Shown here piece after piece: positions 44,955 to 53,969 of a stretch of 54,068 nt of DNA. The stretch's first letter is position 1. The number at the start of each line of letters is the position of its first letter. The notes beneath the pieces are model-generated. The model was given only the letters and a program-made list of their open reading frames with translations. It did not search any database and was not told the origin of the DNA. The stretch lies in assembly GCF_003946515.1 (NCBI RefSeq), contig NZ_RHOM01000017.1:1-54068 (forward strand), in the 5' to 3' direction. This stretch comes from Companilactobacillus zhongbaensis. GTDB taxonomy: Bacteria > Bacillota > Bacilli > Lactobacillales > Lactobacillaceae. Made by a program: the position numbers and the translations under genes.

Positions 44955-45917
44955 TTAAATAAAGTTAATCACTTGCATTAAGATAGGTACCACGACAACG
45001 AATAGGACGGTTGAGGTTGTTACTAAGTTTGTTGCGTAGTCGACGTCACCGTGCGATTGGTCTACTAAGATTGGTAAGACTGCTAGTCCTGGAGCAGCTG
45101 CTTGAATGATCAAGGTGCTGGCTTCTAGGTTTGGTAGTCCGTGTCCTGTTGATGAGCCTAGGGTGATCAAACCGATCATGATTGCTGGTGCAAAGATGAA
45201 ACGTCCAACTAAGGCCCAAACTGTATCGCGGTCAAATCTGATAGATTTAAGTCCGGCATCGGCTAAGATGATACCGATGTAGATCAATGACATTGGTGTG
45301 ACGATGCCACCGACCATGTCTAATGTTTTAGTGATCCAGTCGGGGATCGGAATGGCTAGTAGTAAGAATACTAGTGAAACTAAAAAGCCGACTAGTGGCG
45401 CTGGTAATAATTTTTTCCAGTTGAAATCTTTTTTCTCACTTTTATCAACGGTTGGGTCATCACTAGAAATGAAGAAGACACCAATTGCCCAATTGGAAAT
45501 AGTATTCATAACGTAGTAAACCAAGAAGTAAGGTAAACTCTTAGTTCCGAATAAGGCCATGTTAAGTGGTAGACCAATGAAAATTGTATTGGCATTTGCG
45601 AACATGTTAATGAACGTACCACGGCGACCTTTGCGGATTTTCAAGATCTTAGTCATTAGCCAAGCTACAATGTAACTAAGGGCGAAGCTTCCGAAGGCAA
45701 AAACTAATCCTCCGGATAAGCTTGCTAAGGTGTCCCGAGTTAAGTATTTCAAAACTGAAACGAAGATCGAAGCTGGTAGGGCAATGTTCATAATGATAAA
45801 GGAAATGTTCCCCTTGAATTCATCGCCTAGACGGCCGGAATTACGAAGCCAAAATCCCAATGCGATAACGATCACAATTTCAGCAACACTTTCGACAGAT
45901 GTAATAAAAGCACTCAT
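44955..45917 (-). CDS. mleP: Malate permease MleP (auxin efflux carrier family)
   Basis: Membrane transporter of the AEC family, 320 residues and about 10 membrane helices, which exchanges or imports malate for malolactic fermentation. N-terminal ALGFWLRNSGRLGDEF and NIALPASIF are typical of the family, and the second half repeats the fold (IGIILADAGL, AAAPGLAVLPILVDQ). It lies 22 bp downstream of mleS on the same strand, the standard mleS-mleP order. The name rests on this context. Its 3' end abuts a family C repeat. Confidence 0.88.
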   Translation of the reverse strand: MSAFITSVESVAEIVIVIALGFWLRNSGRLGDEFKGNISFIIMNIALPASIFVSVLKYLTRDTLASLSGGLVFAFGSFALSYIVAWLMTKILKIRKGRRGTFINMFANANTIFIGLPLNMALFGTKSLPYFLVYYVMNTISNWAIGVFFISSDDPTVDKSEKKDFNWKKLLPAPLVGFLVSLVFLLLAIPIPDWITKTLDMVGGIVTPMSLIYIGIILADAGLKSIRFDRDTVWALVGRFIFAPAIMIGLITLGSSTGHGLPNLEASTLIIQAAAPGLAVLPILVDQSHGDVDYATNLVTTSTVLFVVVVPILMQVINFI

Positions 45918-45939
45918 AAATATCCCTCTTAATTATATA

Positions 45940-47565
45940 TTAGTATGTTGGTTCCCATTTCATATTAGTAACTGCAGTGTGTGCATCAGTAGCATCACTC
46001 AATTTTTCTTGGATAGCTTGGTCAGCTACACCTTCGGCAACTGTCATACTAAATTTATCTAATTTAGTAACAGGTGGTAAGACAGCAGCACCTGGTTGGC
46101 TAGGATCGACGATTCCGCCTAATGAGTGAGCAGCACGATTGATCATGCCGTCTGACAATAACTTAGCATTAACGGCCAAGGCACCTAAGCCTAGTCCTGG
46201 ATATACTAAAGCGTTGTTGGCTTGACCAATGTGGTATTCAACGCCGTTGTATTTAACAGGTTCTGCAGGAACACCTGTAGCAACTAAAGCTTTACCATCA
46301 GTCCATTCGATCAAGTCTTTAGCTGAAGCTTCAGCTAACTTAGTTGGATTTGAAAGTGGGAAGATGATTGGACGTTCAGTGTGAGCGGCCATTTCTTGAA
46401 TAATTTCTTTGGTGAAACTATTAGGTTGGGTAGAAGTACCGACCATGATAGTTGGGTGAACAGCTTTCATGACGGCGTCCAAATTAGTCAACTCGTCAGC
46501 ATTTGCAAATTCACTACGGTCACGAGCAAATGGTTTTTGTTCAGGTGTCAAACCTTCAGTATCTGTGAAGAGAAGACCTTGTTTGTCGACCATGTAAAAA
46601 CGTTTTTTAGCTTCTTCGGGGCTAAGTCCATCTTCGACCATAGCGTCATAAATCCGCTTCAAAATACCAGCACCGGCAGTACCAGCACCAAATGATAAGT
46701 AAACTTGATCACTCAATTTTTGATGAGAAATGTTCAAGGCACCTAAAATACCAGCCAAAGTGATAATTCCTGTTCCTTGAATATCATCGTTAAATGTTAA
46801 AATCTTATCCTTGTACTTATTCAAAATATTAGCCGCGTTGTTTCTACCGAAATCTTCAAAATGTAAGTACATATTTGGGAACAATTCTTCAGCAGTGCCA
46901 ACGAATTGGTCAACGAAGTCATAGTATTGATCACCAGAAACACGTTCTTGGTGATTTCCAAGATATAATTTGTCGGCTAATAAATCTTTGTTATTAGTAC
47001 CGACATCTAAGACAACTGGTAATACGTTTTTAGGATCGATACCAGCAGCAGCTGTATAAACCATCAATTTACCAACGGAAATATCGACACCTTGAGTTCC
47101 CCAATCACCGATTCCGAGAATACCTTCACCGTCAGTAACAACGATCAATTTGATCTCGCGACCACCAGCAGCGTTTTCCAAGATGCTTCTGATCTCTTCT
47201 GGATGATTGATCGATAAGTAGGCAGCATTTTGGGGATCAACGAACAAACGACTATAGTTTTCGATCGTGTCAGCAATAGTTGGATCGTAAACTACTGGCA
47301 TAAATTCGTTTACGTGTTTGCTAAATAACTTGTAAAACAATACGCGGTTTTCGTTAAAAATGTCCATCAAGAACAAACGTTTAGCTAAATCAGTATCTCT
47401 TTGTTGATATTGAGCATAAGCTTGTTCAACTTGTTCATCTAATGTTTGGACGAAAGGAGGTAATAATCCTTCCAATCCTAAATCAATTCTTTCTTGTTCT
47501 GTAAAAGCAGTTCCCTTATTTTCAAAGGGGTTGTTTAAAATGTTAAATCCTTTTTCAACCATCAT
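45940..47565 (-). CDS. mleS: Malolactic enzyme
   Basis: NAD- and Mn-dependent decarboxylation of L-malate to L-lactate. It has about 541 residues in the malic-enzyme fold. The conserved parts are [16 protein letters not shown] (about 91-106), the metal/NAD region [30 protein letters not shown] with the catalytic Lys region, and [16 protein letters not shown], followed by the NAD site [11 protein letters not shown]. The segment [19 protein letters not shown] and the close match of the whole protein to lactobacillal MLE favour malolactic over malic enzyme. The start ATG at 47565 has GGAGG five bases upstream; a second ATG follows immediately. It is first in mleS-mleP and divergent from mleR. 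Confidence 0.93.
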   Translation of the reverse strand: MMVEKGFNILNNPFENKGTAFTEQERIDLGLEGLLPPFVQTLDEQVEQAYAQYQQRDTDLAKRLFLMDIFNENRVLFYKLFSKHVNEFMPVVYDPTIADTIENYSRLFVDPQNAAYLSINHPEEIRSILENAAGGREIKLIVVTDGEGILGIGDWGTQGVDISVGKLMVYTAAAGIDPKNVLPVVLDVGTNNKDLLADKLYLGNHQERVSGDQYYDFVDQFVGTAEELFPNMYLHFEDFGRNNAANILNKYKDKILTFNDDIQGTGIITLAGILGALNISHQKLSDQVYLSFGAGTAGAGILKRIYDAMVEDGLSPEEAKKRFYMVDKQGLLFTDTEGLTPEQKPFARDRSEFANADELTNLDAVMKAVHPTIMVGTSTQPNSFTKEIIQEMAAHTERPIIFPLSNPTKLAEASAKDLIEWTDGKALVATGVPAEPVKYNGVEYHIGQANNALVYPGLGLGALAVNAKLLSDGMINRAAHSLGGIVDPSQPGAAVLPPVTKLDKFSMTVAEGVADQAIQEKLSDATDAHTAVTNMKWEPTY

Positions 47566-47593
47566 TGATGCCTCCAATTAATTTACAAGGGTC

Positions 47594-47623
47594 ACTATAC
47601 ACAGCTATAAAAAAGATAGTCAA
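47594..47623 (-). promoter_or_regulatory. mleS promoter
   Basis: On the minus strand: TTGACT (47623-47618), 18-bp spacer, TATAGT (47599-47594). It lies in the 97-bp divergent region with mleR, where a LysR-type activator would bind. Confidence 0.65.
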
Positions 47624-47662
47624 ATATGGTACAATTAATAAAAATAATTTATAGGTGAAAAA

Positions 47663-48550
47663 ATGAATATTAAAGATGTTCAATATTTTGTCAAACTGAC
47701 TGAGTTGAAAAGCTATTCCGACACGGCTCATTTTTTCTCGGTCAGTCAGCCAACGATAACGTATGCCATCAAACGTATGGAGTCTGAATTTGATGCCGAA
47801 TTGATCATTCGCAAAAGTTATGCTAATTCGATCACTTTGACTCCAGCGGGTCAGCAATTTTTGATCCATGCCCGTAAGATCCTACGGGAAAATAATCTGA
47901 TAAAAAAAGATCTTACTCGGATCAAAAACGATAAATTGAAAATGGGCTTTCCTCCTATTATTAGTGATTACTTGATTCCTCAAGTTTTTGATCAGTTTAA
48001 AGATAGAGGTTTATTGTCACGAATAAAACCAGTGAGATCCGGATCTAAAGAACTTTTACAACAGTTGTATGATGGTAAGATCGACATTTCTTTACTAGGA
48101 ACGACCAGTTTCCCCAAAGCAGCTAATTTTGATTTTAAAATCATCAAAACGCATCATTTCAAAATAATCGCCAGCGACCAGCGCAAGTTTAATCAGCCGA
48201 TGTCGATCAATGAATTGAAGAATGAAGACTTTTTGATTTTAGATAGTAGTTCTGTCCATCAATTGATCATCAACGGATTGATCGAGCGATATAATGTTTT
48301 TACCAACGTGATCTACCAAACTGGTGATTATAAGTTGTTGCTAGATTTGGTCAGACAAAACAAAGGTATCAGTTTTATAGCTGAAACAGCATTGCAAGGT
48401 GAAGATGGTATTCAAGAATTAGAAATATCCGATGTAGACTTCCCACCTTTTTATTTGATGCTAGTTTATCGGGCTTCCACTCGGAAAGGACCGGTATTAC
48501 AAAAAGTCATTGATATCTTTGACTCTCTTGGAGATGAAACAGGGGACTAA
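47663..48550 (+). CDS. mleR: LysR-type regulator MleR
   Basis: Probable malate-responsive activator of mleS-mleP. It has 295 residues. The N-terminal helix-turn-helix is SYSDTAHFFSVSQPTITYAIKRMESEF (about 16-42, in part), and the effector domain of LysR type follows (about 90-290). TAGGTGA precedes the ATG. The gene is divergent from mleS with 97 bp between, the classic position for a LysR activator of its neighbour. Confidence 0.88.
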   Translation: MNIKDVQYFVKLTELKSYSDTAHFFSVSQPTITYAIKRMESEFDAELIIRKSYANSITLTPAGQQFLIHARKILRENNLIKKDLTRIKNDKLKMGFPPIISDYLIPQVFDQFKDRGLLSRIKPVRSGSKELLQQLYDGKIDISLLGTTSFPKAANFDFKIIKTHHFKIIASDQRKFNQPMSINELKNEDFLILDSSSVHQLIINGLIERYNVFTNVIYQTGDYKLLLDLVRQNKGISFIAETALQGEDGIQELEISDVDFPPFYLMLVYRASTRKGPVLQKVIDIFDSLGDETGD

Positions 48551-48682
48551 TTATTTGAAAAAGTACATTAATGCTTGTACTATACAGTTGTAATCAGAAA
48601 TGATTACATAACAGATATAGAAAACAATACTAACTCCTATATAATCTATTTCATAATCAATATCAGATAACAGACCGTTTAG

Positions 48683-48709
48683 CCGCCATCGCAAGATGAC
48701 GGTTTTTTT
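48683..48709 (+). terminator. Terminator downstream of mleR
   Basis: CCGCCATC - GCAA - GATGACGG (one mismatch) with T7. Confidence 0.8.
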
Positions 48710-48779
48710 AGTTTTTCATAAAAAAATAAATAGTAAGATATTCCTTATCTGTACTATACAAAATACTTTATAAATAATA

Positions 48780-48978
48780 TACTGGTATAGACCTAGTGAT
48801 CATGAGTCTATTCGTACGACTATAAACTACACTTCGGGTATTATGATCATTTGGAATGACATCATTAGGGGTGGGGAGCCCCTGCATTTAATATTTATGA
48901 ATGGGATAACTATTACAGATGACATTGGATGATGTCATACAAAAAGCCAGTATTCATTAACGTGAATACTGGCTTTTA
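48780..48978 (+). ncRNA. Candidate structured non-coding RNA
   Basis: About 190 nt between two genes with no open frame but several paired segments: TAGAC/GTCTA (near 48788-48792 and 48804-48812), TGATCAT (48797-48803) with ATGATCA (48842-48849), GGGG/CCCC in the segment AGGGGTGGGGAGCCCCT (about 48870-48886), and GACATCAT (48859-48866) with ATGATGTC (48930-48937). It ends at a strong terminator (48940-48978). TATACT and TATAGA upstream (48777-48793) could be promoter boxes. It does not match any RNA class that I can name. It could be an sRNA, or a leader whose gene has been lost. Confidence 0.45.
48940..48978. terminator. Strong, probably bidirectional terminator
   Basis: AAAAGCCAGTATTCA / TGAATACTGGCTTTT, a perfect 15-bp stem with a TTAACG-type loop. 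It can end the candidate RNA on the plus strand and the LysR gene on the minus strand. Confidence 0.9.
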
Positions 48979-49000
48979 CGTGGTTCCTATAATAATGATT

Positions 49001-49921
49001 TTAGTTATTTACAGGTGTAGCGGAAGTTTCGTGATTTTTGAAAAAATCAACGAACCAATTTTTTGTATATTTAACAATATTACTTGAATACGTATTATTT
49101 AAATTACAAATATTAATGGTCCAAGGATAAACTGGATCAAGATCTTCGTGATCAATTTGTCCAGAATAGTTTTGCATGATCGGCGTTGGAACTATCCCAA
49201 CAGCATTAGTCATTTCCTTACACATATTAAGAATCAAGTCCCAAGCGCTAGTTTGGAAATAAAAGTCCTTATTAATATGATGCTGTTGGAAAATGCTTTG
49301 TAATTCGTGTGCTAAAATGAACTCATTATTAAATGTCACGATGTTTTCCTTACTGATCTCGTCCAGAGGAATTGGAGAATGTAGCTGACTAAAGCGATGC
49401 TCCTTGTTGAACCAGACTGAAACAGAATCACGAAAAATCTCAACTGTCTCAACGGATGGATCGATGACTGGTGAAGGGATGATTGCTAAGTCTATCTCTT
49501 GACTAATCAACAGTTTCTTCAGTTCGTAGCCACCACGTTCGACTATTTGGAGATTAATATCGGGATTCACACGAATGAATTTCGGAATAGCCTCAGTAAA
49601 GACCGTCGAGATTATAATGGAAGGGATACCGATTTTCGCAGTTCCCCGTTTTAAATTAGAACTATCGCGCATGCTCTGCATCATCTTGTCGAAATCAGCA
49701 CTAACTTGACGTCCATTTGCGATCAAGTCGTCACCTAAAGGAGTCAATCCAGTAATACGTCCTTTACCATGGGTAAATATTTGGATCTGTTCACTTTTTT
49801 CTACCTCATTGATGAGCTTACTCAAGGCCGGTTGAGATACCCCCAAGATTTTAGCACTTCTAGTTAAGTTAAAGTCGTTATTAACGATGGTAATTAAATA
49901 TTTAATTTGATGGATATCCAT
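49001..49921 (-). CDS. LysR-type transcriptional regulator, target unknown
   Basis: 306-residue LysR regulator. The helix-turn-helix NLTRSAKILGVSQPALSKLI lies at about 18-37, and a linker helix and effector domain follow (about 90-300). ATG at 49921 has AAGGGG upstream; a TTG 15 bp earlier was rejected. No divergent partner gene lies upstream for more than 600 bp, so its target cannot be inferred from position. It shares only general LysR similarity with the neighbouring mleR. Confidence 0.85.
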   Translation of the reverse strand: MDIHQIKYLITIVNNDFNLTRSAKILGVSQPALSKLINEVEKSEQIQIFTHGKGRITGLTPLGDDLIANGRQVSADFDKMMQSMRDSSNLKRGTAKIGIPSIIISTVFTEAIPKFIRVNPDINLQIVERGGYELKKLLISQEIDLAIIPSPVIDPSVETVEIFRDSVSVWFNKEHRFSQLHSPIPLDEISKENIVTFNNEFILAHELQSIFQQHHINKDFYFQTSAWDLILNMCKEMTNAVGIVPTPIMQNYSGQIDHEDLDPVYPWTINICNLNNTYSSNIVKYTKNWFVDFFKNHETSATPVNN

Positions 49922-50589
49922 GTATGACCCCTTCAATAATCAATCGGTTGTTTAAAAAAATATAATTTTATTCTTGTAATATAATCTCATTGTTGCAATT
50001 TAAGGACAAGGTTGATTTGTGGAATTTCATAAATAACATCAAAAATAAATGATAAAATGCAAATATAGATGTCGATAATGCTGTTCAAAGAGAAAAATGA
50101 ATTTTAACGTATTACAATTAGTTATTATGTCCATAACTAGTTGATATACAAGGATTATACCGTAAAAAAATAATGAAACTTAATACAACCCCAATCATAT
50201 TACAATTGACTATGTAGTGCAAATTTGATTGGAATAAATTTAAAAGTTCAGTTTATAGATCATCAACAGTTTGTGAAACAAGTATAAAAAAACGGGGTTT
50301 TTAGTGAACTGATACTTATTATTTTTTAAAAGATAAGCAGAATCCACAAGGCTATCATTTATTAATAATAAAAACGAAAAAATATTTTAAAATATTAAAC
50401 CATAATAAATTATTCACAATTTATTAGAGATTTTGATAACCGTTTAACGAATAAATCGTATTTGCACGCATTTATTTATTATGTGGCTAAAATCTATTAT
50501 CATATGTTCATGGTATTTGATTTCTAAACTAATTCGGTTTTTGGTTATGGTATAATTTTCAATACAAAGCAATTAGGAGCATTGATTAA
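49922..50589. other. AT-rich intergenic region
   Basis: About 670 bp with very high A+T and no credible open frame, RNA or repeat. An extended -10 promoter TGGTATAAT (50548-50556) just before the HTH gene probably serves that gene. The rest may hold promoter DNA for the LysR gene; I see nothing else in it. Confidence 0.5.
50548..50556 (+). promoter_or_regulatory. Extended -10 promoter of the lysine-rich HTH gene
   Basis: TGG-TATAAT (TGn extended -10 with perfect hexamer), 33 bp before the start codon; no good -35 box. Confidence 0.5.
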
Positions 50590-50994
50590 ATGAAATACAC
50601 TACGGAACAACAACAAGAAATAGCTCAGTATGCAATTGATCACGAGCGTGATTTCAAGGCAACTGGTGCCAAATATGATATTTCCTACCAACAAGTTGCC
50701 GCCTGGGTCAGAAAGTATGATCCGGAAAATCAAGCTACTCAAACACCAAAGAAGAAAGAAACCAAGAAAGCCACAACGAAGAAAGCTGCAGCTAAGAAAA
50801 CTGCATCAAAGAAAGCTTCAAAGAAGTTGCAGCAAAAGACTCCTGTTGAAGAAGTTGAAAAGTCAAAATCAACTACTAATAATGGTGAGAATGATTCAGA
50901 ACAAACATCAACATTAGATATTTTAAGTCGACGCGATCCAGTTTTAGAAAAACAACTAGAAGATGTTAAACGTCGTCTAGGATTGATCAAATAA
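50590..50994 (+). CDS. Transposase-like HTH domain fused to a histone-like lysine/alanine-rich tail
   Basis: 134-residue protein of unknown function. Residues 1-45 form an IS3 OrfA-type helix-turn-helix (IAQYAIDHERDFKATGAKY, then SYQQVAAWVRKYDPEN). It resembles the transposase N-terminus at 53364 (WVIQHDKDYRAAAEKF, SYQQVNNWTRKY). Residues about 50-90 are a low-complexity tail rich in KK and AA, similar in style to the histone H1-like tails of some bacterial nucleoid proteins. The last 30 residues (LDILSRRDPVLEKQLEDVKRRLGLI) are amphipathic. AGGAG precedes the ATG, and the phosphatase gene follows 12 bp on. The product is probably a DNA-binding protein derived from a transposase. Confidence 0.75.
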   Translation: MKYTTEQQQEIAQYAIDHERDFKATGAKYDISYQQVAAWVRKYDPENQATQTPKKKETKKATTKKAAAKKTASKKASKKLQQKTPVEEVEKSKSTTNNGENDSEQTSTLDILSRRDPVLEKQLEDVKRRLGLIK

Positions 50995-51006
50995 GGGATG
51001 GATAAT

Positions 51007-51459
51007 ATGAAGACTGTTATTTTTGTATGTCTAGGTAATATTTGTCGCTCACCAATGGCCGAAATGATGTTTAAAGACTTAGTCAAACAAGCAAACTTGG
51101 AAGATCAATTTGAGATCTCCTCCATGGCAACATCAACTTATGAAATTGGTAATCCGCCACATCCTGGTGCAATTGCTGAGTTAAACAAGCGAGAAGTCCC
51201 CGTGATCGAGCATTTCGGTGCGCAGATTTCCGATGAGGATTTCAAACGTGCCGATGTTGTTATTGGGATGGATGAACAAAACATTATCGATTTGAAGAAT
51301 ATGGCACCTGCAGGCTGTTCCGATAAGGTCAAAATGGCTTACGATGTTTTAGGTGTTCATAAAGTCATTCAAGACCCATGGTACGATCATAAATTTGATC
51401 GGACTTACTCTGAATTAGCAGAGGTTTTGCCAGCTTGGCTAAAAGAGCTGACTAAATAA
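51007..51459 (+). CDS. Low-molecular-weight protein-tyrosine phosphatase
   Basis: 150-residue phosphatase of the LMW-PTP family. The catalytic P-loop VCLGNICRSPMAE (about 8-20) has the C-x5-R-S signature, and the general acid Asp lies in QDPWYD (about 121-126). There is no capsule cluster or tyrosine kinase nearby, so a general or arginine/tyrosine phosphatase role is open. The start at 51007 has AAGGG nine bases upstream; an ATG nine bases earlier overlaps that site. It is probably co-transcribed with the upstream HTH gene. Confidence 0.92.
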   Translation: MKTVIFVCLGNICRSPMAEMMFKDLVKQANLEDQFEISSMATSTYEIGNPPHPGAIAELNKREVPVIEHFGAQISDEDFKRADVVIGMDEQNIIDLKNMAPAGCSDKVKMAYDVLGVHKVIQDPWYDHKFDRTYSELAEVLPAWLKELTK

Positions 51460-51465
51460 TTACGT

Positions 51466-51500
51466 TTAAATTCAATAGCAGAACTATTGAATTTTTTTAT
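51466..51500 (+). terminator. Terminator after the phosphatase gene
   Basis: AAATTCAATAG - CAGAA - CTATTGAATTTTTTT. Confidence 0.9.
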
Positions 51501-51542
51501 TGGAAATTTTCAAATTTTTATCATTAAAGAGGCGAGTTCAAA

Positions 51543-52250
51543 TTGACTTTTCAATTGGACGCTGTAACAGTAATTGCTAGGCTTTTACTAGCAACGGTAA
51601 TATCGGGGGTTATCGGGTATGATCGAGCTCAAAAGCATCGTCCCGCCGGGATCAGGACACATATTTTAGTGTGTTTAGGAGCTTGTATTATTGCTTTGAT
51701 CCAAAAAGAAATCGGCTTCAATGCTTTGGAGATAGCTAGACAATACCCACAATATAAAGGAATAGTTCGTGCAGATGATGCTCGATTAATTGCTCAAGTA
51801 GTTAGTGGTATCGGCTTTTTAGGTGCAGGAACGATCATCGTAGAGCACCATTCGATCAAGGGATTAACTACTGCCGCCAGTTTATGGGTCGTAGCTTGTT
51901 TAGGACTAGCTGTAGGCATGGGCAATTACATAATTGCCATTGCTAGTTTTGTTGTTGTCTACGGCGTGATTGCTTTTTTAAAGCGTTTCGTTCGGGTGAG
52001 CCCGGTCCGCAACTTAGAAATTCAATATTTAGACAAAGCAGAATTTAAGCAATTTATAAAAACATATTTTGCTGATGAAAACATTGTCGTCAATAATGTT
52101 AGTTTTAAAGCAAATAAGAATGACGGTAATTACTTATATACCAGCACTTTTGAAGTGAAATTGCCACGTAAATTAACTTATGTTAAAGTAGTTGAAGATT
52201 TGTCAATGAACAACAATATTACGATGGTAAACGCAGTAACACCTGGTTAA
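51543..52250 (+). CDS. MgtC/SapB-family membrane protein
   Basis: 235-residue membrane protein. Residues 1-150 form the MgtC domain with about four or five helices; the conserved segment GYDRAQKHRPAGIRTHILVCLGA (about 24-46, in part) and GIGFLGAGTIIV (about 98-109) are diagnostic. The C-terminal part is a soluble beta-rich domain, seen in the longer members. It starts with TTG at 51543, behind AGAGGCGA; no ATG fits. The function in Firmicutes is not settled; in other bacteria MgtC inhibits ATP synthase or acts in magnesium stress. The following gene lies 31 bp on in the same direction and is probably co-transcribed. Confidence 0.85.
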   Translation: MTFQLDAVTVIARLLLATVISGVIGYDRAQKHRPAGIRTHILVCLGACIIALIQKEIGFNALEIARQYPQYKGIVRADDARLIAQVVSGIGFLGAGTIIVEHHSIKGLTTAASLWVVACLGLAVGMGNYIIAIASFVVVYGVIAFLKRFVRVSPVRNLEIQYLDKAEFKQFIKTYFADENIVVNNVSFKANKNDGNYLYTSTFEVKLPRKLTYVKVVEDLSMNNNITMVNAVTPG

Positions 52251-52281
52251 ATATTTTTAGACTTTTAGATTAGGGGATTTT

Positions 52282-52857
52282 ATGATACTCACGGTTTTAT
52301 TCGGGGAATTGATAGTAATATTGATATTAGCGCTTTTGGCACTCGTCATAAAGATCAAATGGGTCCAAGTGCTAGCCTGTAGCTTATTAATAATCAGCTT
52401 TTTCTTCGTTGCGTACTACGCAATCAATCCAACAATGATCCAATTCACCTCAACTTTTCCATATGTTGAGACGATCGATACCGTACAGGCTGATCTAAAC
52501 GATCGAAAAGCGCAACAAACGGTGGATGAATTCAAGGAAAGCGCTCAAGACTACGATTACGTAACATACGCTGAATTGAGCCAAAACAATTCCTTATATC
52601 AAGGAAAAATGATCAACCAATGGGGCAGAGTTAAAAAAGTTATCGCCAACAACAAAGTTGGTCGAGAACTAGTCCTAGATTTAGATGAGGCAAATACGTC
52701 AAGTTTAATAGTGGTTGATTATCATTTAAGCGATTTGGCCAAAGGTATTCCAAACGTCAAGGTCAACGACCGAGTTAAGGTCTTTGGCGAAGGTTCATCT
52801 TCAGAAAATGGAGATGGAAAGCCAGTGATCAACGCTCATTTTATAAAATACGAGTAA
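52282..52857 (+). CDS. Membrane-anchored protein of unknown function
   Basis: 191-residue protein. Two N-terminal membrane helices (about 2-23 and 28-50) are followed by an extracytoplasmic part. Residues about 90-185 are beta-rich and may have an OB-like fold (QGKMINQWGRVKKVI, ELVLDLDE, VNDRVKVFGEG, KPVINAHFIKY), reminiscent of nucleic-acid or ligand-binding barrels, but I do not recognise the family. A GGGGA ribosome-binding site lies upstream. It may act with the MgtC protein encoded before it. A strong terminator follows. Confidence 0.6.
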   Translation: MILTVLFGELIVILILALLALVIKIKWVQVLACSLLIISFFFVAYYAINPTMIQFTSTFPYVETIDTVQADLNDRKAQQTVDEFKESAQDYDYVTYAELSQNNSLYQGKMINQWGRVKKVIANNKVGRELVLDLDEANTSSLIVVDYHLSDLAKGIPNVKVNDRVKVFGEGSSSENGDGKPVINAHFIKYE

Positions 52858-52890
52858 AAAAAGACCGCAATTTGCGGTCTTTTTTTTGTT
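52858..52890 (+). terminator. Terminator after the MgtC operon
   Basis: AAAGACCGCA - ATT - TGCGGTCTTT with T8. Confidence 0.93.
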
Positions 52891-52930
52891 TTTGTGTTTG
52901 AATTTTTTTGAGGATGTAGTTTGTGTAGGT

Positions 52931-53115
52931 GGTTCACTGCCGGTTCTGCGGAGGGTTCCGAGAATTGCGCTGTGGAACGGTGTGGGCGTCGATTGAAGCT
53001 ATCCGAGGAAGTGCACCTCGGACATCTCCAATACGAGCCTTCTTCTAAGCTCCTTCGTCGCTAAGAAGAATTTCACACCTGACAGCGAATTCTCTCCACC
53101 CTCCACAGAACCTAA
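52931..53115 (+). repeat. Family A/B structured repeat, copy B2
   Basis: Left end GGTTCACTGCC (52931-52941). The outer stem GGTTCTGCGGAGGGT (52942-52956) pairs with 53098-53112 (one mismatch), as in B1. The GAGAATTGCGCTGT / ACAGCGAATTCTC stem is kept. The centre differs from B1 and resembles the A copies: hairpin 1 is TCCGAGG (53002-53008) with CCTCGGA (53016-53022), and hairpin 2 is TTCTTCTAAGC (53040-53050) with GCTAAGAAGAA (53060-53070). The right end GTGCAA is missing, but the TTTTTTGTGTGGGATACGGT-type flank follows. Confidence 0.83.
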
Positions 53116-53363
53116 TTTTAAACAAAAATATTTTTTGTGTGGGATACGGTACTTATTTTTATGGAGGAATGTTGTTTGGAATTGATAGTGATTCTTAGCA
53201 TTTTTCGTTCCTAGGATATTTGATTGATTACTGATCTGGTCGATCTTTGTTAGTTGATATCATCGTCTCGATGAATGGAAAATTATAACAAGGTGTCCCG
53301 AATTATTGTTGTAAAAACATGTTAATCTAAATAAAGGAATAAGGAAAAGAAGGGCGTGGTGTT

Positions 53364-53969
53364 ATGGCTGAATTTAGGCGGAAGGCTCGGAAGTTTGATT
53401 TTGAGCAACGGGTTGAAATTGTTGAGTGGGTTATTCAACATGATAAGGATTATCGGGCTGCTGCAGAGAAATTCAAGGCTTCTTATCAGCAGGTTAATAA
53501 TTGGACGCGGAAGTATTTGAAAGATGGCGTTGATGGATTGAAAGATCGGCGGGGACAAAATAAACCTGTAGATCCTAATGATGAAGAACAAGCGCTGAAA
53601 ATTGAAAGAAAGAAATACAAAGAACTTAGTTATCATGTAGAAATTTCCAATAGATTTTTAGAAAAGTTTAGAAACTCAGTATCAACAGACTTGAGTCATC
53701 ATCGCAATCAAGGAGAATACATTGCCATTAAACAAATAAAAGATGAAGATCCACAAGTTCCAATCGATTTATTAGTGAAAATTGCCGGAGTAAGTAGCTC
53801 AGCATATTATGATTGGCTAAAATGGCAGCCGAACGAAAACGACCGATTAAATATGAACATTTATAACTTGTTAAAACAAAACTTTGCGCAAGAAATTTGG
53901 GCAGATAATATACCGTATAAGAACGTGTTTAGAATCTTTTCAAGAGTATTCGCAGGAAGGCTAAGCTAA
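53364..53969 (+). pseudogene. IS3-family transposase fragment, disrupted by another insertion sequence
   Basis: Residues 1-80 are an OrfA-type helix-turn-helix (FEQRVEIVEWVIQHDKDYRA, SYQQVNNWTRKYLKDG). Residues 90-165 show the end of OrfA and the start of OrfB (IEISNRFLEKF-like, VPIDLLVKIAGVSSSAYYDWLK), the usual IS3 HTH_21-type region. The expected continuation with YGYRRI and the DDE catalytic domain is missing; the frame instead runs into the 3' end of an IS5-type transposase on the other strand. It is therefore a broken transposase gene. Its first codons are T/G-rich and later ones are not, as beside other A/B repeats. Confidence 0.75.
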
